DNA from: CAZSMC01 sp964607755
GTDB taxonomy: Bacteria > Zhuqueibacterota > Zhuqueibacteria > Residuimicrobiales > Krinioviventaceae
Assembly (NCBI GenBank): GCA_964607755.1
Contig: CAZSMC010000104.1
Span: forward strand, 1 to 10,770
Direction: 5' to 3'
DNA: 10,770 nt
Part shown: in pieces, positions 1 through 7,412 of the stretch
Layout: each line of letters starts with the position of its first letter
Position numbering within the stretch: the first letter of the stretch is position 1
The notes under the pieces: model-generated
What the model was told of the DNA's origin: nothing
What the model saw: the letters and a program-made list of their open reading frames with translations, nothing else
Database searches by the model: none
Program-made: the position numbers and the translations under genes

Positions 1-903
1 AAAAAGTCTTCACTCTTTTATCTTTTATTCACATTCATTATCAGCTGGACACTTGTCTTTTTCTATCAGGGAATCACGGGCACACAAAAACTGCCCTTCT
101 GGCTGCCGATCGTTTATATGTTTGTTCCGATGATCAGCGTTTTTATTGTCCGCAGAACGATTGTTAAAACCGCAATCAAAAAGCCGCTTGGCATTTCCTT
201 CAAATTCAATCGGTGGTTTTTCGCAGCGTGGCTTTTGCCGCTGGTGTTCGCTTTCGCTACGCTCGGTGTGAGCTTGCTGTTCCCTGTGGTCGAGTTTTCA
301 CCGGACATGTCCGGTTTTTTCGAACGCATGAGCGAAATGCTCAGTCAACAACAAATCGAACAAATGAAATCTCAGGCCGAACTGCTGCCGATTTCGGTGT
401 TTTGGATCAGCGTTATTCAGGGATTGATTGCCGGCATTACCATAAACGCGGTTGCCGGTTTTGGTGAAGAACTTGGCTGGCGCGGCTTGTTGTTCGACGA
501 CTGGAAATCAATGAACTTTTGGAACATATCTTTTCTGACCGGCGCAATTTGGGGCATCTGGCACGCACCGGTCATTTTACAAGGTCACAATTACCCACAG
601 CATCCTGTCATTGGTGTTCTTATGATGACTTTGTGGTGTATTTTCCTCGCGCCGGCGTTCACACTCATTCGATGGAAATCTGGCTCTGTCATTGCAGCAT
701 CCATTTTGCATGGCAGTCTGAACGCAACGAGCGGATTGGCGTTGATACCAATCAAAGGCGGCTCGGACTTATTGGTCGGCGTGACCGGATTGGCAGGGTT
801 CATCGTACTGGCCATTGCGAATGTCATCATCTTTGTTTATCTTGGAACCGGACAAAAAATTCAACTAAACACACAGCAGTCACAGAATGACGATGAGGAA
901 TAA
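1..903 (+). CDS. CPBP family intramembrane glutamic protease (CAAX protease/Abi type), 5' end outside the window
   Basis: Polytopic inner-membrane protease of the CPBP (CAAX prenyl protease 2/Abi) family. The frame is open from base 1 to the TAA at 901-903, giving 300 visible residues. The ATG at 118 is therefore probably internal: the 39 codons before it encode a hydrophobic segment typical of the first membrane helix, so the true start should lie just upstream of the window. Counting from base 1, the family motifs are all present: the Glu-Glu motif GEELGWRG with E156, E157 and R161, the second motif WGIWHAP with H188, and the third HxxxN motif with H237 and N241. These residues form the glutamic protease active site in the family. 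The charged tail ends in a run of Gln, Asp and Glu. The next gene starts 2 bases after the stop, so the two are probably co-transcribed. The substrate cannot be predicted; family roles include peptide maturation and bacteriocin self-immunity. Confidence 0.92.
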   Translation, partial: KKSSLFYLLFTFIISWTLVFFYQGITGTQKLPFWLPIVYMFVPMISVFIVRRTIVKTAIKKPLGISFKFNRWFFAAWLLPLVFAFATLGVSLLFPVVEFSPDMSGFFERMSEMLSQQQIEQMKSQAELLPISVFWISVIQGLIAGITINAVAGFGEELGWRGLLFDDWKSMNFWNISFLTGAIWGIWHAPVILQGHNYPQHPVIGVLMMTLWCIFLAPAFTLIRWKSGSVIAASILHGSLNATSGLALIPIKGGSDLLVGVTGLAGFIVLAIANVIIFVYLGTGQKIQLNTQQSQNDDEE

Positions 904-905
904 AC

Positions 906-2462
906 ATGTTCCGGCGGCTATTCTTTTTTTCAATTATTACGCTTTTAATTTTAAACATTACTGGCGGAAAAATCTTTTCTGAACCCGTTACAAATGCATC
1001 GGATAAAGCGATACAAGCGAATCGCCCATTGCTTATGGCACATTACATGCCCTGGTATCAGACTCCTTCGGTCAGTGGCTATTGGGGCTGGCACTGGACA
1101 ATGAACCACTTTGATCCCGAAAACATGGACGAAAACGGCCAGCGTGATATTGCTTCGCAGTATTATCCTTTAACTAGTCCTTACGATTCTCAGGATGAGG
1201 ATGTGCTGGAATATCAGGTGCTATTAATGACTCTGAGCGGAATTGACGGCGTTATTGTGGACTGGTACGGTATTGAAGATTTTTGGGATTATGCTGTGCT
1301 CAACGAGAGCACTCAAAAGCTGTTCAGCTATATAAAAAAAGCCGGACTGAAATTTAGCATTTGCTACGAAGATCAAACCATCAAACACATGGTTGAAAAT
1401 GACCATCTCTCCGTGGACCAAGCTATGCCGCACGGCAAGCAGGTTATGCAATACATGCAAGAAAACTGGTTTAAAGATGAGGCCTATCTAAAAATCGGTG
1501 AGCGTCCGGTGTTGCTCAATTTTGGACCGCAGTATTTCAAAGCGAGTTCGAATTGGGAATCGTTATTTTCTGTGCTTGAAACAAGTCCGTTATTTTTCAC
1601 CCTCGATCATCGAATTCAGCCGGCCGCGACCGGTGCGTTCCCCTGGCCGCCGATGTGGGCAACCGTTGACGGTGTTTTATCTGCCGATCGGCTGGAGGAG
1701 TATTTGGACGACTTTTATCAGAAAGCGCAGACCTGGGAGGTGTTAATCGGCAGCGCTTTTCCCGGATTTCATGATATTTATGAACAAGCCGGATTGGGCT
1801 ACACACACGGTTATCTCGATGCAAACCAGGGCGCAATATTCGAATCCACCTTGCGTACAGCCATAGATAACAATTCAGATATTATACAACTGGTTACCTG
1901 GAACGATTACGGAGAAGGTACGATTATCGAACCGACTGTTGAATTCGAATATCGCTATCTCGAAATGGTTCAGAATATCAGAAGTGAAATCGATTCTGCG
2001 TTTTCTTTTGACAAATCAAAGTTACGATTACCACAGCGAATCCTGGAACTAAGGCGAAAGTATGAAAATAATGCGGGCTTAAACGAGCAGTTGGACAAAG
2101 TTTTCAAAGATATTTTGGACAACAATACAAAAAAGGCAAAGGGAATTTTGGACAGTTTGTCAGCGAATATGCGCACAGAAAAGGGGAACAATATCTCTGA
2201 AGATTATTCTTTACTAGGGAACTATCCGAATCCCTTCAATTCGTCAACAAACATACATTATCGGGTGCCAAAATCTTCACAGATTAAGCTATCCGTTTTC
2301 AACAGCACAGGACAACGCATCAGCACACTCGTCGATGAACATGTAAGCAGCGGGCATCATACCATTGAATGGGATGCACAAAAATTCGGTTCGGGAGTTT
2401 ATCTAATTCGTCTCACAGGAACTGAGTTTACTGCGGTTCATAAATGTTTGCTCATAAAATAG
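906..2462 (+). CDS. Secreted GH99-like glycoside hydrolase with T9SS type A sorting domain
   Basis: Predicted exported carbohydrate-active enzyme of 518 residues. Residues 1-25 form a signal peptide (basic start, hydrophobic core, likely cleavage near FS-EP). Residues 41-355 resemble the GH99/GH71-like (beta/alpha)8 family: AHYMPWY at 45-51, GVIVDWYG at 115-122, YEDQ at 154-157, and TWNDYGEGT at 331-339, which corresponds to the WNEW-EGT-type signature of that group. Known GH99 enzymes are endo-alpha-mannosidases or mannanases, but the many GH99-like proteins have no proven substrate, so none is claimed. Residues 370-425 are a charged helical linker. Residues 436-518 are a T9SS type A sorting domain, with NYPNPFNSSTNI at 439-450, SGVYLIRL at 496-503 and a final Lys. 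The product is therefore likely moved across the outer membrane and anchored or released by type IX secretion. GAGGA lies about 5-10 bases before the ATG, inside the tail of the upstream gene. Confidence 0.85.
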   Translation: MFRRLFFFSIITLLILNITGGKIFSEPVTNASDKAIQANRPLLMAHYMPWYQTPSVSGYWGWHWTMNHFDPENMDENGQRDIASQYYPLTSPYDSQDEDVLEYQVLLMTLSGIDGVIVDWYGIEDFWDYAVLNESTQKLFSYIKKAGLKFSICYEDQTIKHMVENDHLSVDQAMPHGKQVMQYMQENWFKDEAYLKIGERPVLLNFGPQYFKASSNWESLFSVLETSPLFFTLDHRIQPAATGAFPWPPMWATVDGVLSADRLEEYLDDFYQKAQTWEVLIGSAFPGFHDIYEQAGLGYTHGYLDANQGAIFESTLRTAIDNNSDIIQLVTWNDYGEGTIIEPTVEFEYRYLEMVQNIRSEIDSAFSFDKSKLRLPQRILELRRKYENNAGLNEQLDKVFKDILDNNTKKAKGILDSLSANMRTEKGNNISEDYSLLGNYPNPFNSSTNIHYRVPKSSQIKLSVFNSTGQRISTLVDEHVSSGHHTIEWDAQKFGSGVYLIRLTGTEFTAVHKCLLIK

Positions 2463-2577
2463 AATTCAAGATATCTCTTCCACATCTTTCCTGCCTTATA
2501 GTTCAATTAACAAACGGGATTCCCTCTTATAACCTCTAAAATTTAATCTTTTTCTGCTAAAAAAAATTGTTATTCAC

Positions 2578-2606
2578 TTGACTTTGAAAAAATAAAGCAG
2601 TAAAAT
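2578..2606 (+). promoter_or_regulatory. Predicted sigma70-type promoter for the lipoprotein operon
   Basis: TTGACT at 2578-2583 and TAAAAT at 2601-2606 are separated by exactly 17 bases, close to the TTGACA-N17-TATAAT consensus. Transcription would start near 2613 and leave a leader of about 160 bases before the ATG at 2776. The call rests on pattern only. AT-rich DNA produces such matches by chance, and consensus spacing may differ in this phylum. Confidence 0.5.
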
Positions 2607-2759
2607 TGCATTAATGTAATGAAATGTAAAAGCATTTGAAAAATTCACTATGCAAAAATCAAATGATTTACCGCACACCATTTCATTGTTTAAAATCATT
2701 TTTAAAATTCGTTAAAAAATTAACCATAAAATAATGACATATTCTTGACAAAAAAACTT

Positions 2760-2765
2760 GAGGAG
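2760..2765 (+). promoter_or_regulatory. Ribosome binding site that fixes the LpoB-like start
   Basis: GAGGAG lies 10 bases before the ATG at 2776. An in-frame TTG at 2758 overlaps this Shine-Dalgarno sequence. Starting there would put extra Arg residues before the natural MVKK signal peptide, so the ATG at 2776 is preferred. Confidence 0.75.
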
Positions 2766-2775
2766 ATTTAGAATA

Positions 2776-3378
2776 ATGGTAAAAAAATTAATACTTTTCA
2801 GTTTAATGGTTTTTATTTTTCTGAGCTGTGCAGGACCATCACGGCAAGTTGCCCGAATCGGAGCCGATGAAACCACAGATATTAGCGGTCGCTGGAATGA
2901 CACGGATTCCAGACTAACCGCCCAGGCCATGATTCAGGACGTATTGTCCCGGCCCTGGCTGGATAATTTTCGTGAACAACAAGGTGAAAAACCAGTGGTC
3001 ATTGTCGGGACCATTCGCAATAAAAGCACAGAGCACATTCCAATTGATGTGTTTATCAAAGATATCGAACGCGAGCTTATCAATTCGGGACTCGTTTCGT
3101 TTGTTGCCTCCAGTGACCAGCGCGCAGAGATACGCGAAGAGCGCCTGGACCAGCAAAGTTTTGCCTCCATGGAAACTACCAAGCAACTTGCCAATGAAAC
3201 CGGAGCTGATTTTATGATGCAAGGCAGCATCAACTCGATTGTTGACTCGTTCGAAGGTCAAAGAGCTGTGTTTTATCAAGTTGACCTCGAGTTGATCGAT
3301 CTGGAAAAAAATACCAAAGTCTGGATGGGTGATAAGGAAATAAAGAAAATGATCAACCAGAAACGCTATAAATGGTAG
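2776..3378 (+). CDS. lpoB: LpoB-like penicillin-binding protein activator lipoprotein
   Basis: Predicted outer-membrane lipoprotein of 200 residues. In Enterobacteria LpoB reaches through the peptidoglycan and stimulates the bifunctional synthase PBP1B; that role is known for the family and only inferred here. Residues 1-17 are a lipoprotein signal peptide with the lipobox FLSC and lipidated Cys18. Ala follows it, which suits outer-membrane sorting. The mature part has the family's conserved DISGRWNDTDS at 35-45, a beta strand leading into VVIVGTIRNKSTEHI at 75-89, and ADFMMQGSINSI at 144-155. Length and motif order fit the LpoB family (PF13036). The unusually short segment between Cys18 and the domain lacks the long Pro-rich linker of E. 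coli LpoB, so its reach across the wall would be shorter. It is the first gene of the operon, 61 bases before the COG3014-like gene. The symbol marks family membership, not proven orthology. Confidence 0.83.
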   Translation: MVKKLILFSLMVFIFLSCAGPSRQVARIGADETTDISGRWNDTDSRLTAQAMIQDVLSRPWLDNFREQQGEKPVVIVGTIRNKSTEHIPIDVFIKDIERELINSGLVSFVASSDQRAEIREERLDQQSFASMETTKQLANETGADFMMQGSINSIVDSFEGQRAVFYQVDLELIDLEKNTKVWMGDKEIKKMINQKRYKW

Positions 3379-3439
3379 CCTTAAGACGCTTTCAAGATTC
3401 ATTATTAAAGGTTAATGCTAATCAGCGCAAGGATCATTC

Positions 3440-4852
3440 ATGAAATCAAGAATGTATTTCATCGTCACGCTTGCGGTTGCAATTGTTATTGGCTGCGCCA
3501 GCACCCGCACCAATGTCAATTTTTTCGACACCATTAACGCTAATCTTCAAAAAGCAGATTTTAACGCCACCATTGCCCAGATCGAAAAAGGCCGTGAGTT
3601 AAAAGAGTACACCAAAAAAGACCGCGTTCTTTATTACCTCGACAAGGGCGCGGTTTTGTACTATATGGGTCAATATAAAGAAAGCGCTAAACATCTAAAT
3701 CAAGCCGAACTTGATATGGAAGCGTTGTTCACAAAAAGTATTTCCAGTGCAGCGGCTTCGCTTTTACTTAACGATAATGCCCTGCCTTATTTCGGTGAAG
3801 TTTATGAGAACCTTTACGTCAACATCCTGCAGGCGATGAATTACATCAATCTTGAAATGTTCGATGATGCTTACGTTGAAATCCGGCGGGTGAATGAAAA
3901 ACTGCAAGAACTTTCTGACAAATACAATGAACTCGTTCAAAACATGAACCAATCCGATGAATCGGAAATCAAAGTTCAAGCCAAATCACTCAATTTTCAT
4001 AATGATGTGCTTGCCCATTATCTCAGTTTTTTGATTTTTCGCGCAGCCCGTGAATATGATAACTGCCGGATTTCCTTGCTGAAAATGCAGCAAGCCTGGA
4101 AAACCCATACTGATATTTACAATCATGAGATGCCCGGGTTGATTAAAAAGCAGTTGATATTATCCAGCTCCAGAAAAGAATTTATCGAACAAAATGAACA
4201 GCATCCTAAATTAAATATAGTGGCTTTTACAGGCCAGGCGCCCCGCAAAAAAGCCGTTGGCGGTAAAATTACCACCTATGAAGACGCTATCGGTATCTCG
4301 TCGCTGGAATTTCCGGTTCCTCTGCCAAACATCCCGTTTCCCGGCATGAAAGAAGGCTATCATTTCAAATTCGCTTTTCCGATTCTGGAAAAAGGTTACT
4401 CACAGGTAGATCACATCGATGCGGTTATCGATGGTCAAATGGCAGGAAGATTGCACCTTTTGGAAAATTTGGGTCAAGTGGCGTTTCATACGTTCGAGAC
4501 TAAAAAGGATATTGCCTATTTAAAGACTATCATTCGCACCGTTTCCAAAGGTCTGGCCGCTGCTGAAGCCAAAGAAAAGTTACGCAAGGAAACCGAGGCA
4601 AACGATTTTTGGGGAGCTATCATGGATGCCGCCGTGGACATTGGCGTTGACGCGACTGAAAATGCCGACCTTCGTTGCTGGCGCACCATGCCAAACATGT
4701 GCTACATCGGAGAATTTAATGTCAATCCGGGAGAGCATGAAATTTTGTTGAAATATTATAACAAACAGAAACAACTATTGCACTCGCAGCGCTGGCCGGC
4801 ATACAATGTAAGAAACAGCTTAAATCTGATTGATGCAGCTTTTTTAAATTGA
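3440..4852 (+). CDS. COG3014-like lipoprotein with TPR-like repeats
   Basis: Lipoprotein of 470 residues, with signal peptide 1-18, lipobox VIGC and Cys19 followed by Ala. Residues about 62-95 (YYLDKGAVLYYMGQYKESAK) and 124-157 (NILQAMNYINLEMFDDAYVE) look like TPR helix pairs, suggesting a protein-binding scaffold. A beta-rich C-terminal part follows, including a Gly/Pro-rich stretch near 290-315 (FPVPLPNIPFPGM). The stretch ADLRCWRTMPN...NPGEHEI at about 409-435 matches what I recall as typical of COG3014 proteins. No enzymatic motif is seen. Two hydrophobic stretches (about 360-375 and 388-402) are amphipathic rather than membrane-spanning. AAGGA at 3429-3433 sits 6 bases before the ATG. 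COG3014, LpoB and LPP20 proteins also occur together in some gammaproteobacteria as far as I recall (not checked), which supports a shared envelope function. Confidence 0.75.
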   Translation: MKSRMYFIVTLAVAIVIGCASTRTNVNFFDTINANLQKADFNATIAQIEKGRELKEYTKKDRVLYYLDKGAVLYYMGQYKESAKHLNQAELDMEALFTKSISSAAASLLLNDNALPYFGEVYENLYVNILQAMNYINLEMFDDAYVEIRRVNEKLQELSDKYNELVQNMNQSDESEIKVQAKSLNFHNDVLAHYLSFLIFRAAREYDNCRISLLKMQQAWKTHTDIYNHEMPGLIKKQLILSSSRKEFIEQNEQHPKLNIVAFTGQAPRKKAVGGKITTYEDAIGISSLEFPVPLPNIPFPGMKEGYHFKFAFPILEKGYSQVDHIDAVIDGQMAGRLHLLENLGQVAFHTFETKKDIAYLKTIIRTVSKGLAAAEAKEKLRKETEANDFWGAIMDAAVDIGVDATENADLRCWRTMPNMCYIGEFNVNPGEHEILLKYYNKQKQLLHSQRWPAYNVRNSLNLIDAAFLN

Positions 4853-4861
4853 GAGGACGTT

Positions 4862-5875
4862 ATGAAATTCCGATTGTTCATACTCGTTTTATTATTCTTT
4901 CAATGCAGCGGTTTGCACCATCAAAACATTCAGGCAAAAGACCGGTTACCTGAATGGGTTCACAATCCACACTCCTCGTATCCGCAAAGCATGTACCTGG
5001 TGGGGATTGGCACTGGCGACACACGTTCCGATGCTGAAAACAATGCCATCGGCAGCATTTCTAAAATCTTTCAAGCCAAAGTTGATGTCGACGAGACGTT
5101 GCTCGAACAATATCTCGAATCAAATGAAGGTACACAGTTTACATCTCAAATGTTGAACAAAACTCGTGTAGGGAGTCAACAGCAGTTAAAAAATATCAAA
5201 ATAGCGCAATCATTTTTCTATGAGGATGAGGGACTTTATTACGTCCTCGCTTATCTGGACAGGATGGAAACTGAGGAGCTGTATCGTGCAGATATTGAAA
5301 GAAATCACGCAAAAATAGCGGATTATTATAATAATTATCAGCAAAGCCAGGATAAACTCGGTCAGTACGCTTTTTTGCAAAAAGCGATCGATCTGCTGCA
5401 CATCAATGAAATTCTTTATGCGCAATACGAGATTATCAACGTGACCGGAGAAGCCATTGAGCCGCCGGTATCGCTGAGTGAGCTAGAAAAACAGCGTATG
5501 GCGCTTTTGAATCAAATTAGCGTGGCATTAACAGTGACTGGAGAAAATCAGCAAGAAATCGCAACCTATTTGCAAGAAACGCTCGGGAAAACAGGATTCA
5601 AAATCGTGGAATCGGATGCTGATTTTTCTTTTAACAGCCACTTTGAGTTGACACCTGCAGACCTGAACCGCGAAAATATCACAGGTTACAACTGGCGGCT
5701 GTCCATCGAGGTGCGTGATCACGTCAATCAATTCACCCTCAAAACATTCACTCTAAAAAACCGTACCATGGGCATCTCGGACGATCAGGCGATGGCGAAA
5801 ATCATGACTATCGTTCAAAAAGAATTAAATAACAATTTCTATAACCAATTTATGGATTACATTCGCAAACTTTAA
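4862..5875 (+). CDS. LPP20-family-like envelope protein, possibly a lipoprotein
   Basis: Exported protein of 337 residues. Residues 1-14 are a short hydrophobic signal ending in FFQC at 12-15. Cys15 may be lipidated, but Phe at -3 and Gln at -1 are poor lipobox residues, so a different mode of processing is possible. The LPP20-type signature follows: LPEWVHNP at 29-36, YLVGIGTGDT at 45-54, and the helix DAENNAIGSISKIFQAKV at 58-74, where the alanines and hydrophobics are the family pattern. A second half (about 210-337) has alternating strands and helices of unknown fold. It begins after a helical stretch at 145-190 rich in Tyr, Asn and Gln. GAGAGGA lies directly before the ATG, overlapping the preceding TGA region, and the gap to the COG3014-like gene is 9 bases. 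The two are almost certainly translated from one message. LPP20 proteins are surface or periplasmic lipoproteins; their biochemical role is unclear. Confidence 0.75.
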   Translation: MKFRLFILVLLFFQCSGLHHQNIQAKDRLPEWVHNPHSSYPQSMYLVGIGTGDTRSDAENNAIGSISKIFQAKVDVDETLLEQYLESNEGTQFTSQMLNKTRVGSQQQLKNIKIAQSFFYEDEGLYYVLAYLDRMETEELYRADIERNHAKIADYYNNYQQSQDKLGQYAFLQKAIDLLHINEILYAQYEIINVTGEAIEPPVSLSELEKQRMALLNQISVALTVTGENQQEIATYLQETLGKTGFKIVESDADFSFNSHFELTPADLNRENITGYNWRLSIEVRDHVNQFTLKTFTLKNRTMGISDDQAMAKIMTIVQKELNNNFYNQFMDYIRKL

Positions 5876-5904
5876 AAACTCATTCAACCGAAAGGAGAAC
5901 CAAC

Positions 5905-6495
5905 ATGAAACGTGTTATGTATTTGGCTGTCATTTCTGTATTGGCTGTCATCTTGATTACAGGATGTGGTGGTGGCAACAAGCTGGCCAAACAATCCGGC
6001 ATGGAAACATTCGAAGATCCATTCCAGGACATGACAAACGAATCTCTTACCATCATCGATGCTGGTGGTGTGGCGGCTGTTGGGCAGGCTACATCGGCGC
6101 GACAGGATTTGGCCAAGAAAAAAGCTGTGACCGATGCCAGAGGCCAGTTAGCCGAGATCTTCAACACCAAAGTCCAGCGTATGAACAAGCAATTCCAGGA
6201 AGAAATCGGCAGTGCTGATGATTCCGAAATCAACGAAGCGTTTACCACAGTCACAAAAACATTAACCAGCCAGGTCTTGCAAGGTGCGATAGCGAAAAAA
6301 GCTAAATTTTACCGCGACAAAGAAAACGGCCAGTTCACCTGCGGTGCCCTGGTAGCGATAGAACCAAACAAAGTCAATTTATCTATTTTAGATGAATTGC
6401 AAAATCAGAACAAAAAATTATACGAACGTTTTCGCGCTTCCCAGGCTTATGAAGAGCTGAGAAAAGAAATGGAAGCCTACGAACAACAACAATGA
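5905..6495 (+). CDS. LPP20 family lipoprotein
   Basis: Small lipoprotein of 196 residues. The signal peptide ends in a good lipobox, ITGC, with Cys21 followed by Gly-Gly-Gly. The LPP20 domain runs from about 48 to 160: IDAGGVAAVGQATSARQDLA at 51-70, then KKKAVTDARGQLAEIFNTKV at 71-90 (the Ala-rich helix typical of the family), and a final strand CGALVAIEP at 146-154. The tail LYERFRASQAYEELRKEMEAY at 172-192 is a charged amphipathic helix that I associate with this lipoprotein subgroup. The AGGAG at 5893-5897 with a 7-base spacer is the strongest ribosome binding site in the operon, suggesting this protein is made in excess over its neighbours. A strong intrinsic terminator follows 16 bases after the stop. 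Confidence 0.85.
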   Translation: MKRVMYLAVISVLAVILITGCGGGNKLAKQSGMETFEDPFQDMTNESLTIIDAGGVAAVGQATSARQDLAKKKAVTDARGQLAEIFNTKVQRMNKQFQEEIGSADDSEINEAFTTVTKTLTSQVLQGAIAKKAKFYRDKENGQFTCGALVAIEPNKVNLSILDELQNQNKKLYERFRASQAYEELRKEMEAYEQQQ

Positions 6496-6511
6496 TATTG
6501 CTGTTTCGTTC

Positions 6512-6542
6512 AAGCGGGAAGCCTGGTACTTCCCGCTTTTTT
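6512..6542 (+). terminator. Rho-independent terminator inside the envelope-gene run
   Basis: AAGCGGGAAG (6512-6521), a 7-base loop, and CTTCCCGCTT (6529-6538) form a perfect 10-bp stem. Six T residues occupy 6537-6542. It lies between the small LPP20 lipoprotein gene and the next gene, whose start codon is only 7 bases beyond the T-tract. Confidence 0.88.
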
Positions 6543-6549
6543 ATCTAAA

Positions 6550-7371
6550 ATGATTATGATTTTGAAAAAGAGAATTAACCTGGCTATATTTTTCTGTTTA
6601 TTCATTTTCAGCACACCGTCTTTTTCTGCCCAGGAATACCCGGAATGGTTTCTCTATCCCAGAAAATTCGATCAAATTATTGTCGGCTACAATTATACCG
6701 GACTTTCCGCACGCGAAGACGCGGCATACATGCATTGCGCCTTTCGGGACTGCATTGTCAAAGGCTATCTCGAGTTCTTTGAAACCCCTCAGGCTGACGG
6801 GATTCTGAAAAACAGCAATTATTATTACTGGTTTTCCCAGGATTCTGTAGCGGACGTTCAAGAGCGGTTGTACAGGCTGGAAAAATTTGTTTTTAATGTG
6901 ATTACTGGTGATTATATCGCCGCATTTTGCCAGGATTCGTGCTCGATCAACTTTTCACCTCCGCTTCCAAGAAATAACATTCCCAGACCGGAATGGATTA
7001 ACCATTCCTATTTTAAAGGCTCGGGCTATCACTATGGCGTAGGTATGTACACTGCTCAAGGCCGCGAAAACGACGGCTGGAAAACAGCCGAAGAGCAAGC
7101 GATTTTCAGTATTCTAACGAATATTGCCGTTAATATTCACAAAACCAGTATCTCAGAAAAAAGCTCAGCATATCCCACTGACCAGGCATTCGAAGAAATT
7201 CTCTTTATGAGTGTTTATTTTCATTTAACAGATATAGAAATTATAGAACGATATCCGGATGTAAAAAATCAGCTTTTTTATGTGTTGGTGAGGATTCCGG
7301 AATCAGGAATTCATTCACCCATTATTAAAAAAGCAGCTCCATCCGAACAAATAAGAAAAAGTGTGAATTGA
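6550..7371 (+). CDS. Periplasmic protein with two LPP20-like halves
   Basis: Exported protein of 273 residues (271 if the ATG at 6556 is used, which may be the better start because MILKKR gives a compact signal peptide). The signal peptide ends at FSA-QE (residues 26-28), with no lipobox, so the product is probably soluble in the periplasm. Two segments resemble the start of the LPP20 domain. One is EYPEWFLYPRKFDQIIVGYNY at 29-49, followed by an Ala-containing helix at 53-70. The other is RPEWINHSYFKGSGYHYGVGM at 146-166, followed by AEEQAIFSILTNIAV at 180-194. The protein therefore looks like a duplicated or fused LPP20-like unit. Four Cys residues in the mature part (63, 68, 127, 131) could form disulfides. 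No clear Shine-Dalgarno sequence precedes either ATG, and an intrinsic terminator lies immediately upstream, so expression is probably low or conditional. Family assignment is inferred from pattern alone. Confidence 0.72.
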   Translation: MIMILKKRINLAIFFCLFIFSTPSFSAQEYPEWFLYPRKFDQIIVGYNYTGLSAREDAAYMHCAFRDCIVKGYLEFFETPQADGILKNSNYYYWFSQDSVADVQERLYRLEKFVFNVITGDYIAAFCQDSCSINFSPPLPRNNIPRPEWINHSYFKGSGYHYGVGMYTAQGRENDGWKTAEEQAIFSILTNIAVNIHKTSISEKSSAYPTDQAFEEILFMSVYFHLTDIEIIERYPDVKNQLFYVLVRIPESGIHSPIIKKAAPSEQIRKSVN

Positions 7372-7400
7372 ATATATCAACGTGACTCATGTTAATCAAA

Positions 7401-7405
7401 GAGGA
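7401..7405 (+). promoter_or_regulatory. Ribosome binding site that fixes the transglutaminase start
   Basis: GAGGA lies 7 bases before the ATG at 7413. The earlier in-frame ATG at 7389 has no such site and would add eight charged residues in front of a normal MKKL signal peptide. Confidence 0.75.
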
Positions 7406-7412
7406 ACACGTC

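Larger units (their letters stand above)
2463..2775. other. AT-rich intergenic region between the GH gene and the envelope-protein operon
   Basis: No coding sequence is seen here. It carries a likely promoter (2578-2606) and then a leader of roughly 160 bases. The leader is very AT-rich and has weak inverted repeats: AAATCA/TGATTT at 2656-2669, and AAATGATTT at 2661-2669 against AAATCATTT at 2693-2701. No GC-rich hairpin with a T-tract follows the GH gene, so no terminator for it can be named. No known riboswitch was recognised. Confidence 0.6.

Noticed and set aside
2745..2774. TTGACA at 2745-2750 followed 18 bases later by TAGAAT as a second promoter
   Set aside because: It would start transcription inside the LpoB-like gene and remove its ribosome site; the pair at 2578-2606 is better placed.
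2758..2775. TTG at 2758 as the start of the LpoB-like gene
   Set aside because: It overlaps the Shine-Dalgarno sequence and adds MRRFRI before a normal MVKK signal peptide.
2914..3402. A 162-codon minus-strand open frame opposite the LpoB-like gene
   Set aside because: It mirrors a gene with clear family motifs, has no domain of its own and no credible ribosome site.
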